A DNA stretch of 64,000 nt from Propionivibrio soli (GCF_025770765.1 NZ_JANZKY010000022.1:1-64000); one strand, 5' to 3'; shown: positions 15,056-26,022, counted from the first letter of the stretch. Program-made: numbers and translations. The notes: generated by a model not told the origin, from the letters alone.

Positions 15056-15795
15056 GGGCAGGTGCTGCGAGACTCGACGGCCGAGGCGAGTACGTAACCC
15101 TCGCCGCGCACGGTCTTGATCAGTTGGGGCTCCCGGCTGTCGTCGCGCAGGCGTTGCCGCAGCCGGCTCACCTGCACGTCGATGGAGCGGTCAAAGGGTT
15201 CCGCTTCGCGTCCGTGGATGAGTTCCATCAGTTGGTCGCGATTGAGCACGCGGTTCGGGTGGTCGAGCAGGGTACGCAGCAGGCGGTACTCGCCGCCGGA
15301 GAGCGGGGTCGCGACGCCATCGGGCGCGGTGAGCAGGCGTTCGGCGGTATCCAGGCACCACCCGGCGAAACACAGGCAGCGGGCGGGTTCGGGACGAAGA
15401 TTGGGCGGCAGTGCCCGCGTGCGGCGCAGGATCGTCTTGATGCGGGCCAGAAGCTCGCGCGGGTTGAACGGTTTGACAAGGTAGTCGTCGGCGCCCATCT
15501 CGATACCGATGATGCGGTCGGTCTCCTCACCACGCGCGGTGAGCATCAGGACGGGAATGTTCGCGAGATTTTGCCGAGCACGCAGGTCGCGGCAGAGCGT
15601 CAGACCGTCGGTTCCCGGCAGCATCAGGTCGAGCACGATCAGATCCACGACGCGGCGTTCGAGCGTCTGCCACATCTCGCGGCCGTCGCGCGCGGCGATC
15701 GCTTCGAAACCGTTGCGCGCGAGGTAATCCACGAGCAACCGGCGGATCTCCAGGTCGTCGTCTACGATAAGTATGCAATCGGGGTTGTCCATCAC
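15052..15795 (-). CDS. OmpR-family response regulator
   Basis: The 247-residue protein has a receiver domain (acidic pocket VDDD at 11-14, phosphorylation site Asp56 in VLDLMLPG, conserved Lys in VKPFNPREL) and an OmpR-type winged helix from about residue 135, ending RTVRGEGYVLA. It pairs with the Gly/Met-loop kinase downstream. Start is ATG at 15795 or the next codon. It is divergent from the secreted protein at 16039, and the spacer holds TGTAAC repeats, so it probably controls that gene, the paralogue at 9162 and perhaps itself. Confidence 0.92.
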   Translation of the reverse strand: MMDNPDCILIVDDDLEIRRLLVDYLARNGFEAIAARDGREMWQTLERRVVDLIVLDLMLPGTDGLTLCRDLRARQNLANIPVLMLTARGEETDRIIGIEMGADDYLVKPFNPRELLARIKTILRRTRALPPNLRPEPARCLCFAGWCLDTAERLLTAPDGVATPLSGGEYRLLRTLLDHPNRVLNRDQLMELIHGREAEPFDRSIDVQVSRLRQRLRDDSREPQLIKTVRGEGYVLASAVESRSTCP

Positions 15796-15883
15796 TCGGC
15801 CTACGTTGGGTCTACGTTCTTTTGCCTGCGCCTAGCGCGACAGGATGATTAAACCGCTTTTTTCCGTTTCCCGGCGCCGGGTT

Positions 15884-15977
15884 TGTAACCCAGTGTAACG
15901 CTCCCCGGGCACGCAACGCGGCGATGCAAATCGGTGGCTCCCGGCAACACCCCGCTTACATCTGACGTCTTTAATTG
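15884..15977 (+). promoter_or_regulatory. Activator-type promoter with TGTAAC direct repeats (copy 2)
   Basis: TGTAAC at 15884-15889 and 15894-15899, CCGCTTACA at 15952-15960 and a -10-like TAATTG at 15972-15977. From the first TGTAAC to CCGCTTACA is 68 bases and from there to the -10 is 20 bases, exactly as in copy 1. It lies between the divergent response regulator and secreted-protein genes. Confidence 0.65.
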
Positions 15978-16038
15978 TAGCCAAGGACGAGCGGTGACCG
16001 GCGTCCTTGACCATCACCATCAACGTACAGGAGATGCT

Positions 16039-16470
16039 ATGAAAACGATTCAATTGAAAGCAATGACGGCCGTCGTGCTGCTTGGTGCGGCGCTTGCTGC
16101 CCCGGTATTGGCTCAAGGTTCCGCGGGTTCAGCCGCGGGCAGCGATCCCGCCGTGCAGACGCCGACGCCCCGAGGCCAAGGTATGGGTCCGGGAGCGGGT
16201 GGCCGTGGCATGCGTGGCGGCCAGGCCGGGCAGGGGCGAGGGATGATGTTCAACCAGAACAATACGCGCGGCTGGGGCTTGATGACACCGCAGGAGCGAA
16301 CCGAACACCAGGCGAAGATGCGCGGTGTCAAAACCTACGACGAATGCAAGACCGTACAGGCTGAACAGCACGCCGCGATGGAAGCGCGTGCCAAGGAGAA
16401 AGGCGTTACCTTGCCGATCGCTCGGCAGAATGCCTGCGATCGGATGAAGGCGCGCGGGATCATCCAGTAA
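16039..16470 (+). CDS. Secreted Gly/Met-rich protein, paralogue 2
   Basis: The 143-residue precursor has a signal peptide ending near APVLAQ (residue 25) and a shorter Gly-rich region with RGQGMGPGAGGRGMRGG and MMFNQN. Its C-terminal domain is clearly homologous to the protein at 9162: LMTPQER, QAKMRGVKTYDECK, RAKEKGVTL, NACD and KARGIIQ. Both conserved cysteines are kept; the additional cysteines of paralogue 1 are absent. CAGGAG precedes the ATG. It is divergent from the response regulator and followed by a strong hairpin, so it is probably a single-gene unit. Soft-metal binding in the periplasm is the likely role. Confidence 0.82.
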   Translation: MKTIQLKAMTAVVLLGAALAAPVLAQGSAGSAAGSDPAVQTPTPRGQGMGPGAGGRGMRGGQAGQGRGMMFNQNNTRGWGLMTPQERTEHQAKMRGVKTYDECKTVQAEQHAAMEARAKEKGVTLPIARQNACDRMKARGIIQ

Positions 16471-17043
16471 GGCAACGAATTGACGGTTCGCGAGACCGCC
16501 GGCTGGTGTAAGGTGGCGGAGGAATCTTCATTTCCTCCGTCACCCGGCCTGGCGATTCACATTTCCGATTTGGCCCAAGTGTCATGGAAGTCCGGAGAAG
16601 GAGAGCGGATGGAGCGAACGCTTTACATTTCGCCCGGTCGAATAATCAGATTCGCATGCGGGCCAGCAGATTCGCACGCCGGCTTTAGCCGCAGGGCATG
16701 ACGACCGCTGTTCAGCAAGATATTCGTGCCTGTCGGCAGCAATGTTGTTAACGCGCCGTTTGTCGCGCGCGAGCTTTCAGGAATGTTGGATCAGCTACCG
16801 GAGTTTTGGTGGCCGCTCCTTTTGGTATGGCCGGGAAGAGGGGTGAGCGCTTGCTCGCTTTCCCTGTGGTTTCAGCGATACCCGCGAACGATTCCTGTTC
16901 CGAGTCGTTGCGCAAGGTCAAAAACTCATCGTTCTGGCGCGAGAAGGTGACGTGAATTCATATTGTTGCAACGACAATCTCGAACTTGTATCATCTTTTT
17001 CGGCCGTTATCCTCCCGACCAACCTCTGTTGCCCGGCATATAT
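16471..17043. other. Intergenic region with terminator, no supported gene
   Basis: These 573 bases contain the hairpin at 16512-16544 and, near the right end, the small palindrome GTTGCAAC (16964-16971) upstream of the FixJ-type gene. Open frames here have neither ribosome sites nor recognisable protein features. Confidence 0.5.
16512..16544 (+). terminator. Hairpin after the second Gly/Met-rich gene
   Basis: GGTGGCGGAGGAA (16512-16524) pairs with TTCCTCCGTCACC (16532-16544) around a 7-base loop, a 13-bp stem with one G-U pair, 41 bases after the stop codon. It lacks a following T-tract, so it may be a weak terminator or an mRNA-stabilising end. Confidence 0.55.
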
Positions 17044-17703
17044 ATGAATCAAAAACAGTCCGAGCGAGCAGTGCCAAAGGTCTATCTGATCGACGACGAT
17101 CCGGTAGTCACGTTTCTTCTGGTCGACCTGGCCGAATCCGTCAATCTGCCTTACGAGGTTTACGAAAGCGCCGTGAAGTTTCTCGATCACGGCGTTGAGG
17201 GACTCGAAGGCTGCATCGTCACCGACCTGCGCATGCCGGGAATGAGCGGCCTGGAACTGCAGGACGAGTTACACAAGCGCGGCGTGAACCTGCCGATCAT
17301 CTTTGTTTCCGCTTACGCGGAAGTGCAGTCCGTCGTACGGGCGATGCGCGGTGGCGCGCTCGATTTCTTCCAGAAACCGTTTTCGTCGCAACAACTCATC
17401 GAACGCATCCAGGACGGGCTGCGTATCGACCGCGAACGTGCCGAACTATTGGCGCGCAACCGTCGCATGGGCGAACGCATCGCTCAGCTTACCCCGCGCG
17501 AAAAAGAAGTCCTGCAGGGCATCTTCGAAGGCAAACTGACCAAGGTGATCGCCGAGGAACTCGGCATCGGTGTACGGACGGCCGAAACCTATCGGCAACT
17601 CATCATGCAGAAACTGCAGGCGGGTTCCGTGGCCGAACTCGTCCGTTTCGTGATCGAAGCGATGCCCGAGCACCGTTCGTTCAGCGCTGACGTCCGCGAA
17701 TAA
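17044..17703 (+). CDS. FixJ/NarL-family response regulator
   Basis: The 219-residue protein has a receiver domain with Asp61 (IVTDLRMPGMSG) and a LuxR-type helix-turn-helix near residues 150-210 (LTPREKEVLQGIFEGKLTKVIAEEL in part, VRTAETYRQLIMQKL). FixJ-type regulators usually pair with PAS-containing kinases, and the very large PAS hybrid kinase that converges on this gene is a good candidate partner. I chose ATG 17044 (MNQKQSERAV), although no strong ribosome site precedes it; an upstream start at 16963 would add an unlikely basic leader. Confidence 0.85.
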   Translation: MNQKQSERAVPKVYLIDDDPVVTFLLVDLAESVNLPYEVYESAVKFLDHGVEGLEGCIVTDLRMPGMSGLELQDELHKRGVNLPIIFVSAYAEVQSVVRAMRGGALDFFQKPFSSQQLIERIQDGLRIDRERAELLARNRRMGERIAQLTPREKEVLQGIFEGKLTKVIAEELGIGVRTAETYRQLIMQKLQAGSVAELVRFVIEAMPEHRSFSADVRE

Positions 17704-17820
17704 CGGCGCGAGCAGCCGCCTTCTCGTCCCGGCAAGCACATTCTCAATAAGCCGTTCCGAAACCCCCCTTGGCGGAGCCGATCGACGCACCCAGCTACTC
17801 CATTCAACGCTCGCGCCGGT

Positions 17821-20800
17821 TCACGACGCGAGCATGGTGGGCAGTCGCGTCTCGCGCGCCGTATGCAGCAGCATCAAAGCCCCCTGAAAATCGAAGACCT
17901 GAATCGCCGCCAGCATTTGTTGCCCGGTAATGCCGAGAGCCGCGCAGAGCAGCGACTTTTCGGCGCGGGCCAGCGTGCTTGCCGCGATGTCGCCGTTTTC
18001 GAGCATGTACTCAAGCCGGGACAGAATGTCCTCGCAACGATTGCGGTCGATGGTGGCCTCCGAAGCTCCGTTCCGCGGCGCTTCCTGGGCGCGTTTGAGC
18101 CCGTCGATGAGGCTGCGCAGGGCGGGGCTCAGCGCGGCAGCGGTGGACTCGATCTTCTCCGCCGGCAGTTTCTCGCGGATCGCGTCAAGCAGCGCCGCCG
18201 AACGCTCGGCCACGACGCCGGCGCCAATCAGCCCGGCGGAACCTTTCAAAGCGTGTGCCAACTGCTCGGCGACGATGAACTCGCCGGCCTTGACCGCCTC
18301 GGCAATTTTCTCGGCGTCGTGCTCGTGGCCGGTCAGGAAGAGGCCGATCACTTGATTGTATTTGTCCTCGTTGCCGCGCACCCGAGCCAGACCATTTTCG
18401 ACGTCGAGTCCGGTCACGTCGGCGAGTTTCTCGCGTAGCGTGTGCTTCAGCGCGGGGGGCTGAGGCCGTGCGGTTTCCGGTTTTCCAGGCGTCGGCGATT
18501 GTGGTTTTCCCGTGGGCGGTAGCCACTTGAGCAGCACCGAGTAGAGGGTGTCCGGATCCACCGGCTTGGTGACGAAATCGTTCATTCCGGCTTCTAGGCA
18601 GCTGCGTCTGTCCTCGTCGAAGGCGTTGGCCGTCATGGCGAGGATCGGGATGTCGGAACGGCCGGAGAGCTGGCGGATCGCCCGCGTCGCTTCGAGTCCG
18701 TTCAGCTCCGGCATCTGAATGTCCATGAGGATCAGGTCGTAGCGGGTGATGCGTGCCTTGTCCACGGCCTCGCGCCCGTTTCTCGCCGAGTCGACCTGCA
18801 AGCCGGCACCGTGCAACAGCAGTTGTGCGACCTCCAGGTTTACCTCGACGTCGTCGGCGATCAGGATGCGGGCATCGGCATAGTGCAGGCGCAACTCGTC
18901 TTCGTGATGCTCAATCACCGCTTCTACGACGTTCGGCATGATGCCCACGCCGCGCTTCAGGCGTGCGGTGAGCCAGAACGTGCTGCCGTGGTGGCGTTCG
19001 CTTGCGACGCCGACCTCGCCGCCCATGAGTTGTGCCAGCCGGCGCGTAATTGCGAGGCCGAGCCCGGTGCCGCCGTACTTGCGCGTAATCGAGGTGTCGG
19101 CCTGTTCGAAGGCCTTGAAGAGTCCGGGCAGTTTTTCGGGCGCGATGCCGATCCCCGTATCCTCGACTTCGAAGCGAATCAGCAGGCCTTGCTCGTTCTC
19201 TTCGATCAGGATGGCGCGTAGCGTAATGCGGCCTTCTTGCGTGAACTTGACCGCGTTGGCGGCGTAATTGAGCAGTGCTTGGCGCAGCCGCGTCGGATCG
19301 CCGCGTAGCCAGACGGGAACGCCGCTGACGTCGAAAATGATCGGCAGCCGTTTCTCGCGCGCCTGGTTCATGATCATCGAGCGAACGTTGTCGAGAATCG
19401 CCGTCAAGGAGAAGTCCGTCTCCTCGAGTTCCATCTTGCCCGATTCGATCTTGGTGAGATCGAGAATGTTGTTGATCAGCGACAGGAGATGCGCCGCGGC
19501 CTTGTCGATCTTGTCGAGCCGATCAAGCTGGCGCGGCGTCGGACCGCTGTTGCGCAGCAGGTGCGTGAGGCCGACGATGGCATTCATCGGCGTGCGGATC
19601 TCATGGCTCATGTTGGCGAGGAAGGAACTCTTGGCGACGTTCGCCGCCTCGGCCTGAATGCGTGCGTCGGCAAGCTGCGCCGTGCGCTGTTCGACCACCT
19701 CTTCGAGATGATAGCGATAGTTCTCGAGTTCCTCGGCGAGCCGTTTCTTCTCGGTGACTTCTTCTTTAATGGCGACGTAGTGCGTGATCGTGCCGTCGAC
19801 CTGGCGGATCGGGGCAATGACAGCGAACTCGATGAACAGGCTGCCATCCTTGCGCCTGTTGTAGAACTCGCCTCGCCACGAATCGCCGCGGGTCAGTGCC
19901 GCCCACATGGTCCGATAGGTCTCGGGCGGCGTCCGGCCGGAGTTGAGCAGGCGGGGGTTCTGCCCGATCGCTTCCTCGCGGCTGTAGCCAGTATGCGCGA
20001 CGAAGGCTTCGTTTACATACTCGATGCACGCGTTCGTATCGGTGATGACCACCGCTTCCGGACTCTGCCCAACGGCTTCGGACAGGATGCGCAGCGTCTG
20101 TTCGGTCTTCTTGCGCTGGGTGATGTCGCGCACGGTTCCCGTCAAGTAAACGCCGTCGGCGACCTTCCAGCGCGTGATTGACACATCCATGTCGAATTCG
20201 GTGCCGTCCTTGCGCAAGCCATTGGTCTCGACGCCGTGGTCGGCGTCATGGCCTTCACTGCTGGCGAGCACCTTGTCGAGCCAGAAGCGGAAGCGCGCGT
20301 GGTGGCGATTGGGCACCAGCAGGCGGGCGGATCGCCCGGTGATTTCAACCGTGGTGTAGCCGAAGATCCGCTCGGCGGCCGGGTTCCAGGCGATGATCGA
20401 GCCACCACTGTTCACCGTGATGATCGCATCGTTCGACGATTGCGTCACCGCCTCGTAGCGTTCGATGCTGGCCCGCAATGCCATCTCGGCTTGGCGGCGG
20501 CCGGTGATGTCGGTCAACGCCAGGCGGATGACGGGTTCTTCGTCGGCGTGGGCCTGCAGCGAGCTTTCCGCATTAACGAAGAACAGGGTGTCATCGCTAT
20601 GCACCAAGGCGAATTCATCACGTTGGCGATCGCCGCCTTGCATCGACAACGCCAGGAAGCGGCGCCAGCGATCTACCCCATCGGGGGCGACGAAAGATTC
20701 AAATTTGCGGTCGGCGATGAGATCGAGGCGCAAGCCGAGCAGCGAGGCGCCGGTGTTGTTGATGCGCTGGATCTCGCCTTGCGGAGAAAGCGTCAGATAA

Positions 20801-22596
20801 GCCACCGGCGCAAACTCGTACAAGTTGACGTACTGACTGCGCGACTCCTCGAGTTCGGTCTTGGTTTCGCGCAGGCTTTCGTTCTGCGCTCGCAATTCGG
20901 CCTGGTTCGTCTTCAGCTGCGCGTTGGCGATGTTGAGCGCCATTTCGTGCATCTTGCGCTCGGTGATGTCTTGCGCGGTGCAGAAGAGGTAGTCGAGTCG
21001 GCCATCGGTCTTGCGCACGCCTTTGACGTCGATGCCGATAAAGACGATGGACGCGTCTTTGCGCACGACGCGTTGCTCGAACGCCGCCGAATCGTGCTCG
21101 CCATCGCAGATGCGACGGATCTCGGCCGAGACGTGCTCGAAATCGTCGGCGTGGGTAATGTCGCGCAGCGTTTTTTCCAGCAGTTCTTCGCGTAGATAAC
21201 CGGTGAGCGCGCAAACATGGTCGTTGACGCGCAGGAAATGGCGCGTCTCGGCTTCCATGACGAACATGCTGACGAACGGCAGGTTGAAAAAGTTATGCAG
21301 CAGTTCGTCAGCCTTCGATTGTTCGGCAAGCAACGAGAGTTGCTGCGCGTGTTCGCGATGCCGCCAGAGGAGGAACAGAGCGCCCATGATGGCGATGACG
21401 GCGGCCAAGCCGATGGCGCCGATCCACTGCCCTGTACGCCACATCGGCGCCAGCACGTCATCCCGGTCGATCTTCGCGATCAATTGCCACGGTGTGCCCT
21501 CGATCGGACGGTAGGCGGCGTACACTGGGATGCCTCGGTAGTCGAGACCACTCATCGTGCCGGGCTGGTTGTCGAGGATCGCGCGCACAGCGGGTCGGCC
21601 GGTTTGCGCCAAGGGCACACGAACCGAACCGAAAGCCCCTATTTCCTTGAGCGGGCCGAGATAGACTGCCTCATCTCCTTGGCTGTGGACAATCATCGTT
21701 TCGCCGCTTCGGCTCGGCGTGGGCCAATGGCCGAGGCGCGAGAGGACTCCGGCACCGAAGTCCACGCTCGTCACGAGGTAGCCGACGGGGGCGGCGGCCG
21801 CTCCGGGCACAGCACCGCCCTTGAGGATGGGGGCCACGAAGTGCATGACCGGCTGACCACCCTCCGTCAACGACAGCTCGCTTTGCTGTGCCCAGCGCGG
21901 CGATGTGCCCTTGTCGAAGATGGCTTTCACGTCGTCCGGTAGGCGAGGTATCTCCCCCTCGTTGAGCAGCAACTCACCGTGCGGCGAAAACAGCGATACC
22001 GATCCGTAACCCTGCGTCAGTCTCAATCCGCGCAGGTGTTTGACAAGAGAATCGCGTGCCGCGTGGTCTTTGTCGTTTTTCTGCAGGCGTTCGACCTCGT
22101 CGGTGATCACCGCCCGGGTCGAATACAGGTCGATGTCGGCCTTGCGTTCCTTCAACCACAGTTCCACTTGCTGCGCGCGCAGGCGGACGATGGCCTCCAG
22201 GCTGTTGTAGGTGTCCCGCTCGATCTGCGGCACTTGCAGCTTGACGTAAACCCAACCGAGCAGCGGGACAAACAGCGACAGCGCAAGAAAGATTAGCGCG
22301 AGGTAACGCGTGCGGTACGGGGGAGGCGTCACGGCCGCGGACGACGTTGTACTGCGTTGGGCATCTCTGGCGTGGTAAAGCAGGAGCAAATAGAGCAGAA
22401 CACCGGAAACGAATACGAACAGGGCGTGCAACGACAATTCCGCCCATTGGTCCGGCGCTCCGGCGTGCTGTCCGAAAAAGATGTGCGAACCGATGATCCA
22501 CGGCACCGCGACGAACGCGTAGGCGAGCGTGATTCCGACGGGCCCCAGGTTACGCATGAAACCGGACGTTTTGTTCGATTCGGGCAGTGGTGGCAT
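17821..22596 (-). CDS. Giant multi-PAS hybrid histidine kinase with receiver and Hpt domains
   Basis: The protein is about 1591 residues. Order: a short N-terminal membrane part, a large periplasmic sensor region bounded by a second membrane helix near residue 395 ([18 protein letters not shown]), about four PAS domains to residue 960, HisKA with the H-box [13 protein letters not shown] near residue 998, HATPase, a receiver with its Asp in [10 protein letters not shown] near 1287, and a C-terminal Hpt with [10 protein letters not shown] near 1445. It is an internal phosphorelay of the BarA/ArcB style. The ATG at 22596 has AAGGGAG upstream; a GTG at 22668, just after the upstream stop, is an alternative. 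The output may be the convergent FixJ-type regulator. Confidence 0.88.
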   Translation of the reverse strand: MPPLPESNKTSGFMRNLGPVGITLAYAFVAVPWIIGSHIFFGQHAGAPDQWAELSLHALFVFVSGVLLYLLLLYHARDAQRSTTSSAAVTPPPYRTRYLALIFLALSLFVPLLGWVYVKLQVPQIERDTYNSLEAIVRLRAQQVELWLKERKADIDLYSTRAVITDEVERLQKNDKDHAARDSLVKHLRGLRLTQGYGSVSLFSPHGELLLNEGEIPRLPDDVKAIFDKGTSPRWAQQSELSLTEGGQPVMHFVAPILKGGAVPGAAAAPVGYLVTSVDFGAGVLSRLGHWPTPSRSGETMIVHSQGDEAVYLGPLKEIGAFGSVRVPLAQTGRPAVRAILDNQPGTMSGLDYRGIPVYAAYRPIEGTPWQLIAKIDRDDVLAPMWRTGQWIGAIGLAAVIAIMGALFLLWRHREHAQQLSLLAEQSKADELLHNFFNLPFVSMFVMEAETRHFLRVNDHVCALTGYLREELLEKTLRDITHADDFEHVSAEIRRICDGEHDSAAFEQRVVRKDASIVFIGIDVKGVRKTDGRLDYLFCTAQDITERKMHEMALNIANAQLKTNQAELRAQNESLRETKTELEESRSQYVNLYEFAPVAYLTLSPQGEIQRINNTGASLLGLRLDLIADRKFESFVAPDGVDRWRRFLALSMQGGDRQRDEFALVHSDDTLFFVNAESSLQAHADEEPVIRLALTDITGRRQAEMALRASIERYEAVTQSSNDAIITVNSGGSIIAWNPAAERIFGYTTVEITGRSARLLVPNRHHARFRFWLDKVLASSEGHDADHGVETNGLRKDGTEFDMDVSITRWKVADGVYLTGTVRDITQRKKTEQTLRILSEAVGQSPEAVVITDTNACIEYVNEAFVAHTGYSREEAIGQNPRLLNSGRTPPETYRTMWAALTRGDSWRGEFYNRRKDGSLFIEFAVIAPIRQVDGTITHYVAIKEEVTEKKRLAEELENYRYHLEEVVEQRTAQLADARIQAEAANVAKSSFLANMSHEIRTPMNAIVGLTHLLRNSGPTPRQLDRLDKIDKAAAHLLSLINNILDLTKIESGKMELEETDFSLTAILDNVRSMIMNQAREKRLPIIFDVSGVPVWLRGDPTRLRQALLNYAANAVKFTQEGRITLRAILIEENEQGLLIRFEVEDTGIGIAPEKLPGLFKAFEQADTSITRKYGGTGLGLAITRRLAQLMGGEVGVASERHHGSTFWLTARLKRGVGIMPNVVEAVIEHHEDELRLHYADARILIADDVEVNLEVAQLLLHGAGLQVDSARNGREAVDKARITRYDLILMDIQMPELNGLEATRAIRQLSGRSDIPILAMTANAFDEDRRSCLEAGMNDFVTKPVDPDTLYSVLLKWLPPTGKPQSPTPGKPETARPQPPALKHTLREKLADVTGLDVENGLARVRGNEDKYNQVIGLFLTGHEHDAEKIAEAVKAGEFIVAEQLAHALKGSAGLIGAGVVAERSAALLDAIREKLPAEKIESTAAALSPALRSLIDGLKRAQEAPRNGASEATIDRNRCEDILSRLEYMLENGDIAASTLARAEKSLLCAALGITGQQMLAAIQVFDFQGALMLLHTARETRLPTMLAS

Positions 22597-22668
22597 GTGA
22601 CGTCCAAACTCCCTTGCTAGCCTATTCTCTCGCGGCTCGCGCCTGACTCCAGCGAGCGCCGCCGGCAC

Positions 22669-23901
22669 TCAGCGTTCGATTCCGTAGTGAAGGGCGATCG
22701 CCTCGAACTCCTTGCGACCGGCAAGAAAACTATCCGTGATGTCCGGGTCGAATTGCTTGCCGCGCCCGTCGGCGATAATCTCCCACACCTGAGAGAACGG
22801 CATCGCTTCCTTGTAAACGCGTTTCGAGATCAGCGCGTCAAACACGTCGGCCAACGCCATCAAACGTGCGGAGAGAGGAATCGCGTCACCGGCGAGTCCG
22901 TCCGGGTAACCGGCACCGTTCCAGTGTTCGTGGTGCCAGCGCACGACTTCCTTTGCCTGCGCGAGAAATTCCACCGACGCATCCACGTCGCGCTCGGCGA
23001 GCGTGATCGCTTCGCTGCCAAGCAGCGTATGCGTTTTCATGATCTCCCACTCATCCGGCGAGAGCTTGCCGGGTTTGAGCAGGATGTGGTCGGGGATGCC
23101 CACTTTGCCGATATCGTGCAGCGGCGCCGAGCGTACCAGCGTCTCGATGTACTTTGCGCTCAGCGTGTCGATGAAACGCGGGTGATCGACCAGCCGCGTC
23201 GCCAGTAGGTGCACATAACCTTGCGTCCGCTGGATGTGGTTGCCCGTCTCGTTGTCGCGCGTCTCGGCCAGGTGCGCCAGCGCACGCATGCTTACGGCCT
23301 GGATCTGTTCGTTCTCGCGCATGCGCCGGGCGACTTCGGCCTCCAGCGCATGGTTCTGGTCGACGAGCCACAGACGCGCGTTGCGCACCAGCAACTGATT
23401 GCGTACCCGCGCCAGCACGACGAGCGGCTTGAAGGGTTTGATGATGTAGTCGGACACGCCCTCGCTGAATGCCCGCTCTTCGTCTTCGTCGTTATCTTTT
23501 GCCGTGAGGAAGATCACCGGAATATCGCGCGCGACGCCGTTGTTGCGCAGGTCGCGCAGAACCTCGTAACCGCTCATGTCGGGCATCACGATGTCGAGCA
23601 TGATCAGTGAAGGGCGCGGTTCCTGCATGGCGAGGTGCAGCGCGGTACGCCCGCAATTGGCGACCTTGACGCGGTAGCCGGCGTTTTGCAGAAGCTCGCC
23701 GAGAACGCTGAGATTCTCGGGCGAGTCATCGACGAGCAGGATGACCTCATTGTCGGTGGCCCTTCGGCGCAGCGGCGCGGGCGGCTGAAGGTCGGCGAGC
23801 AGTGAGGATCCCGAGCCGAGAGCGCGTGATGACATCGACACGGTGGCCGAGCTTTCGGCTCGTTGATATCCCCGGATTCTTCGGGCGTGTTCGTCTGTCA
23901 T
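22669..23901 (-). CDS. Response regulator with HD-GYP phosphodiesterase domain
   Basis: This protein of about 410 residues has a receiver domain (LLVDDSPENLSVLGEL; Asp in IMLDIVMPDMSG) followed by a complete HD-GYP domain: RDNETGNHIQR, PLHDIGKVGIPDHIL and HHEHWNGAGYPDGLAG. HD-GYP domains hydrolyse c-di-GMP. GGAGAA lies just before two adjacent ATGs at 23904 and 23901; spacing favours 23901. The hybrid kinase gene follows at once, so the two are probably co-transcribed and functionally paired. Confidence 0.9.
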   Translation of the reverse strand: MTDEHARRIRGYQRAESSATVSMSSRALGSGSSLLADLQPPAPLRRRATDNEVILLVDDSPENLSVLGELLQNAGYRVKVANCGRTALHLAMQEPRPSLIMLDIVMPDMSGYEVLRDLRNNGVARDIPVIFLTAKDNDEDEERAFSEGVSDYIIKPFKPLVVLARVRNQLLVRNARLWLVDQNHALEAEVARRMRENEQIQAVSMRALAHLAETRDNETGNHIQRTQGYVHLLATRLVDHPRFIDTLSAKYIETLVRSAPLHDIGKVGIPDHILLKPGKLSPDEWEIMKTHTLLGSEAITLAERDVDASVEFLAQAKEVVRWHHEHWNGAGYPDGLAGDAIPLSARLMALADVFDALISKRVYKEAMPFSQVWEIIADGRGKQFDPDITDSFLAGRKEFEAIALHYGIER

Positions 23902-23982
23902 CATTTCTCCAATGGTCCGCTCGACAAAAAGCACATCGGCCGGCAAGTTACAAATTTCGTCGGCCGTCACCGGGCCGAATCC

Positions 23983-24911
23983 TCAATACCGTTCGAAGTC
24001 GCCCTCGTTGATTTGAAGGGAGGAGGTTGGGGCGCGGGTCACGGGTTTGCGTGCGGCCGGCGAGGCGGGGGCCGCCGACGCCGAACGGCGTCCCTCGTTG
24101 CCGAGGCGGAAGAAGGTCATCGTCTGCTGCAACTGCTCCGCCTGCGCCCCGAGTTCCTCCGCCGTGGCCGCCAGCTCCTCCGAAGCCGACGCATTCTGCT
24201 GCGTCGCCTGATTGAGCTGGCCCATGGCGCTGTTGATCTGCGCCACTCCGGTCGTCTGCTGCTGGCTCGCCGACGCGATCTCCTGCACGAGTTCCGACGT
24301 GCGGCGAATCGACGGCACCATCTCGGTGAGCAGATGGCCGGCGCGTTCCGCCTGCTTCACCGAAGAATCGGCCAAGCTGCCGATTTCTTGAGCCGCGATC
24401 TGCGAACGTTCCGCGAGTTTGCGCACCTCCGCGGCGACGACGGCAAAGCCCTTGCCGTGGTCGCCGGCGCGGGCCGCCTCGATGGCGGCATTCAAGGCCA
24501 AGAGATTGGTCTGATACGCGATGTCGTCGATGATGCCGATCTTGCCGGCGATGCTCTTCATGTCCTCGACGGTCTGGTTGACCGCCTGGCCACCCTCGGC
24601 CGCTTCGTTGGCGGCCTTGGCCGCCATGCCATCGGTGGCCTTGGCGTTGTCGGTGTTGCTGGCGATGGACGCCGTCATCTCCTCCATCGACGCGGTGGTT
24701 TCCTCGACCGAAGCGGCCTGTTCGGAGGACGATTGCGAGAGGGCCTGGGCGGTCGACGAGACTTGGCCGGCGGCGTTGGTGAGATTGTCGGCGGCATCGC
24801 GCACTTCGCCGATGATCTGCGTCAGACGGCCGATCATGTTCTGCATCGCCGTCATCAGTGTGCCCACTTCGTCGCGGCTCGTCGTCTCCAGTTGCACCGA
24901 AAGATCACCTT
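23983..24911 (-). repeat. 929-bp near-identical segment, copy A
   Basis: This segment matches 26184-27112 base for base at a constant offset of 2201 with no gaps and, by eye, about 17-20 substitutions (around 98% identity). It covers the HAMP C-terminal part and the entire signalling domain of receptor 1. Homology stops abruptly upstream of it. Confidence 0.9.
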
Positions 24912-26022
24912 CCGAGAGGCGCGTCGCCGCCGCGAGCGCGAGCTGTATCGGGCGCGCGACCCAATAGCGCAGACCGAAGAACGCCAGGGCCATGAGAACG
25001 GCGATGGTCAGCGCCACCGAAACCACGAGCCCGTTGCGGACGCTGCGACTGAGCGCGGTGAACTCATCGAGGTAACTTCCGGCAACGACGACCCAATTCC
25101 ACTCCGGGTAATGCTCGAAGACGGCGATCTTTTCGCGCGGCGTCGACTCGCCCGGATTCTTCCAACGGTATTCGGAAACGCCGGATTTGCGCGTCGTCAT
25201 GTCGCGGATGAACTCGCGGCCGTCGGCGTCCCGCGCGCCGACCAGGTTCTGGCCCTCGTTCTCGGGGTGGATGACGAGCGTGCCGAGGTTCTTGCCCTCG
25301 GCCGCGTCGAGGACGTAAAGATAGCCTGTGGTGCCGATCTTGGTCGGCCGGATCTTGTCCTTCAGATGTTTGAGTTCGTCGGTGAAATCCATGCCGACGA
25401 AGAGCGCCCCGATGACTTTGCCGGCCGTGTCGCGAATCGGCAGGTACTTGGTCATGTACTCCCGGCCGAACAGATTAGCCTTGCCGACGTAGGTTTCGCC
25501 GGCCAAGGTCTTGGCGTACGCGGGGTGACCATGATCGAGAACGGTCCCAAGGGCGCGTTCGCCGCGCTCGTTCATCAATGACGTAGTGATTCGTACGAGA
25601 TCCTCGCCGTCCCGGACGAACACGGTGGCGATGGCGCCGCTGGCGGCACGGAATCGATCAACGGCCGCGAAGTCCTGATTCAACACGGTCTTGCCATTGC
25701 GCAGCGCGGGCGTCGAGCGGCCGTTGATGGTGATACGCGTCTTGTCGTCAAGGGTGAACGGTTCGGTAAAGTCCGCCGCGAAGACCTGGCTGAGGCTGTT
25801 GATATTCGCCTTGAGACTCAACCCGTACGCGTCGATCATATCGATGTTGAGCCGCGCGATCTTTTGCAGGCTGGCGAGGCTGTCTTCCTTGAGCATGCGC
25901 GCCACGTAGCCGCTGAGGAAGTACGTCATGCCGGCGAAAAGAACGATGGCCGCCGCAAATAGCACGAGATTCAGCTTGTGGGCTATCGGCCAGTCGCGGA
26001 AGGAAAGCGTGCGCGTCTTCAT
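23983..26022 (-). CDS. Methyl-accepting chemotaxis protein with Cache sensor (receptor 1)
   Basis: The 679-residue receptor has TM1 near 14-36, a long periplasmic Cache-type sensor (about 40-330, including [14 protein letters not shown] and [14 protein letters not shown]), TM2 near 335-355, HAMP, and a signalling domain with the hairpin tip [20 protein letters not shown]. It ends in INEGDFERY, a tail shared with two other receptors here and similar in pattern to the CheR-binding NWETF pentapeptide. The last 309 codons are almost identical in DNA to receptor 2. A small organic ligand is expected for this Cache type. Confidence 0.92.
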   Translation of the reverse strand: MKTRTLSFRDWPIAHKLNLVLFAAAIVLFAGMTYFLSGYVARMLKEDSLASLQKIARLNIDMIDAYGLSLKANINSLSQVFAADFTEPFTLDDKTRITINGRSTPALRNGKTVLNQDFAAVDRFRAASGAIATVFVRDGEDLVRITTSLMNERGERALGTVLDHGHPAYAKTLAGETYVGKANLFGREYMTKYLPIRDTAGKVIGALFVGMDFTDELKHLKDKIRPTKIGTTGYLYVLDAAEGKNLGTLVIHPENEGQNLVGARDADGREFIRDMTTRKSGVSEYRWKNPGESTPREKIAVFEHYPEWNWVVVAGSYLDEFTALSRSVRNGLVVSVALTIAVLMALAFFGLRYWVARPIQLALAAATRLSEGDLSVQLETTSRDEVGTLMTAMQNMIGRLTQIIGEVRDAADNLTNAAGQVSSTAQALSQSSSEQAASVEETTASMEEMTASIASNTDNAKATDGMAAKAANEAAEGGQAVNQTVEDMKSIAGKIGIIDDIAYQTNLLALNAAIEAARAGDHGKGFAVVAAEVRKLAERSQIAAQEIGSLADSSVKQAERAGHLLTEMVPSIRRTSELVQEIASASQQQTTGVAQINSAMGQLNQATQQNASASEELAATAEELGAQAEQLQQTMTFFRLGNEGRRSASAAPASPAARKPVTRAPTSSLQINEGDFERY

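Noticed and set aside
23863-25581. Long plus-strand frame opposite receptor 1, with a similar one opposite receptor 2 at 26214-27899
   Set aside because: The two resemble each other only because the receptors share near-identical DNA. The receptor reading has complete domain structure, so these are shadows.
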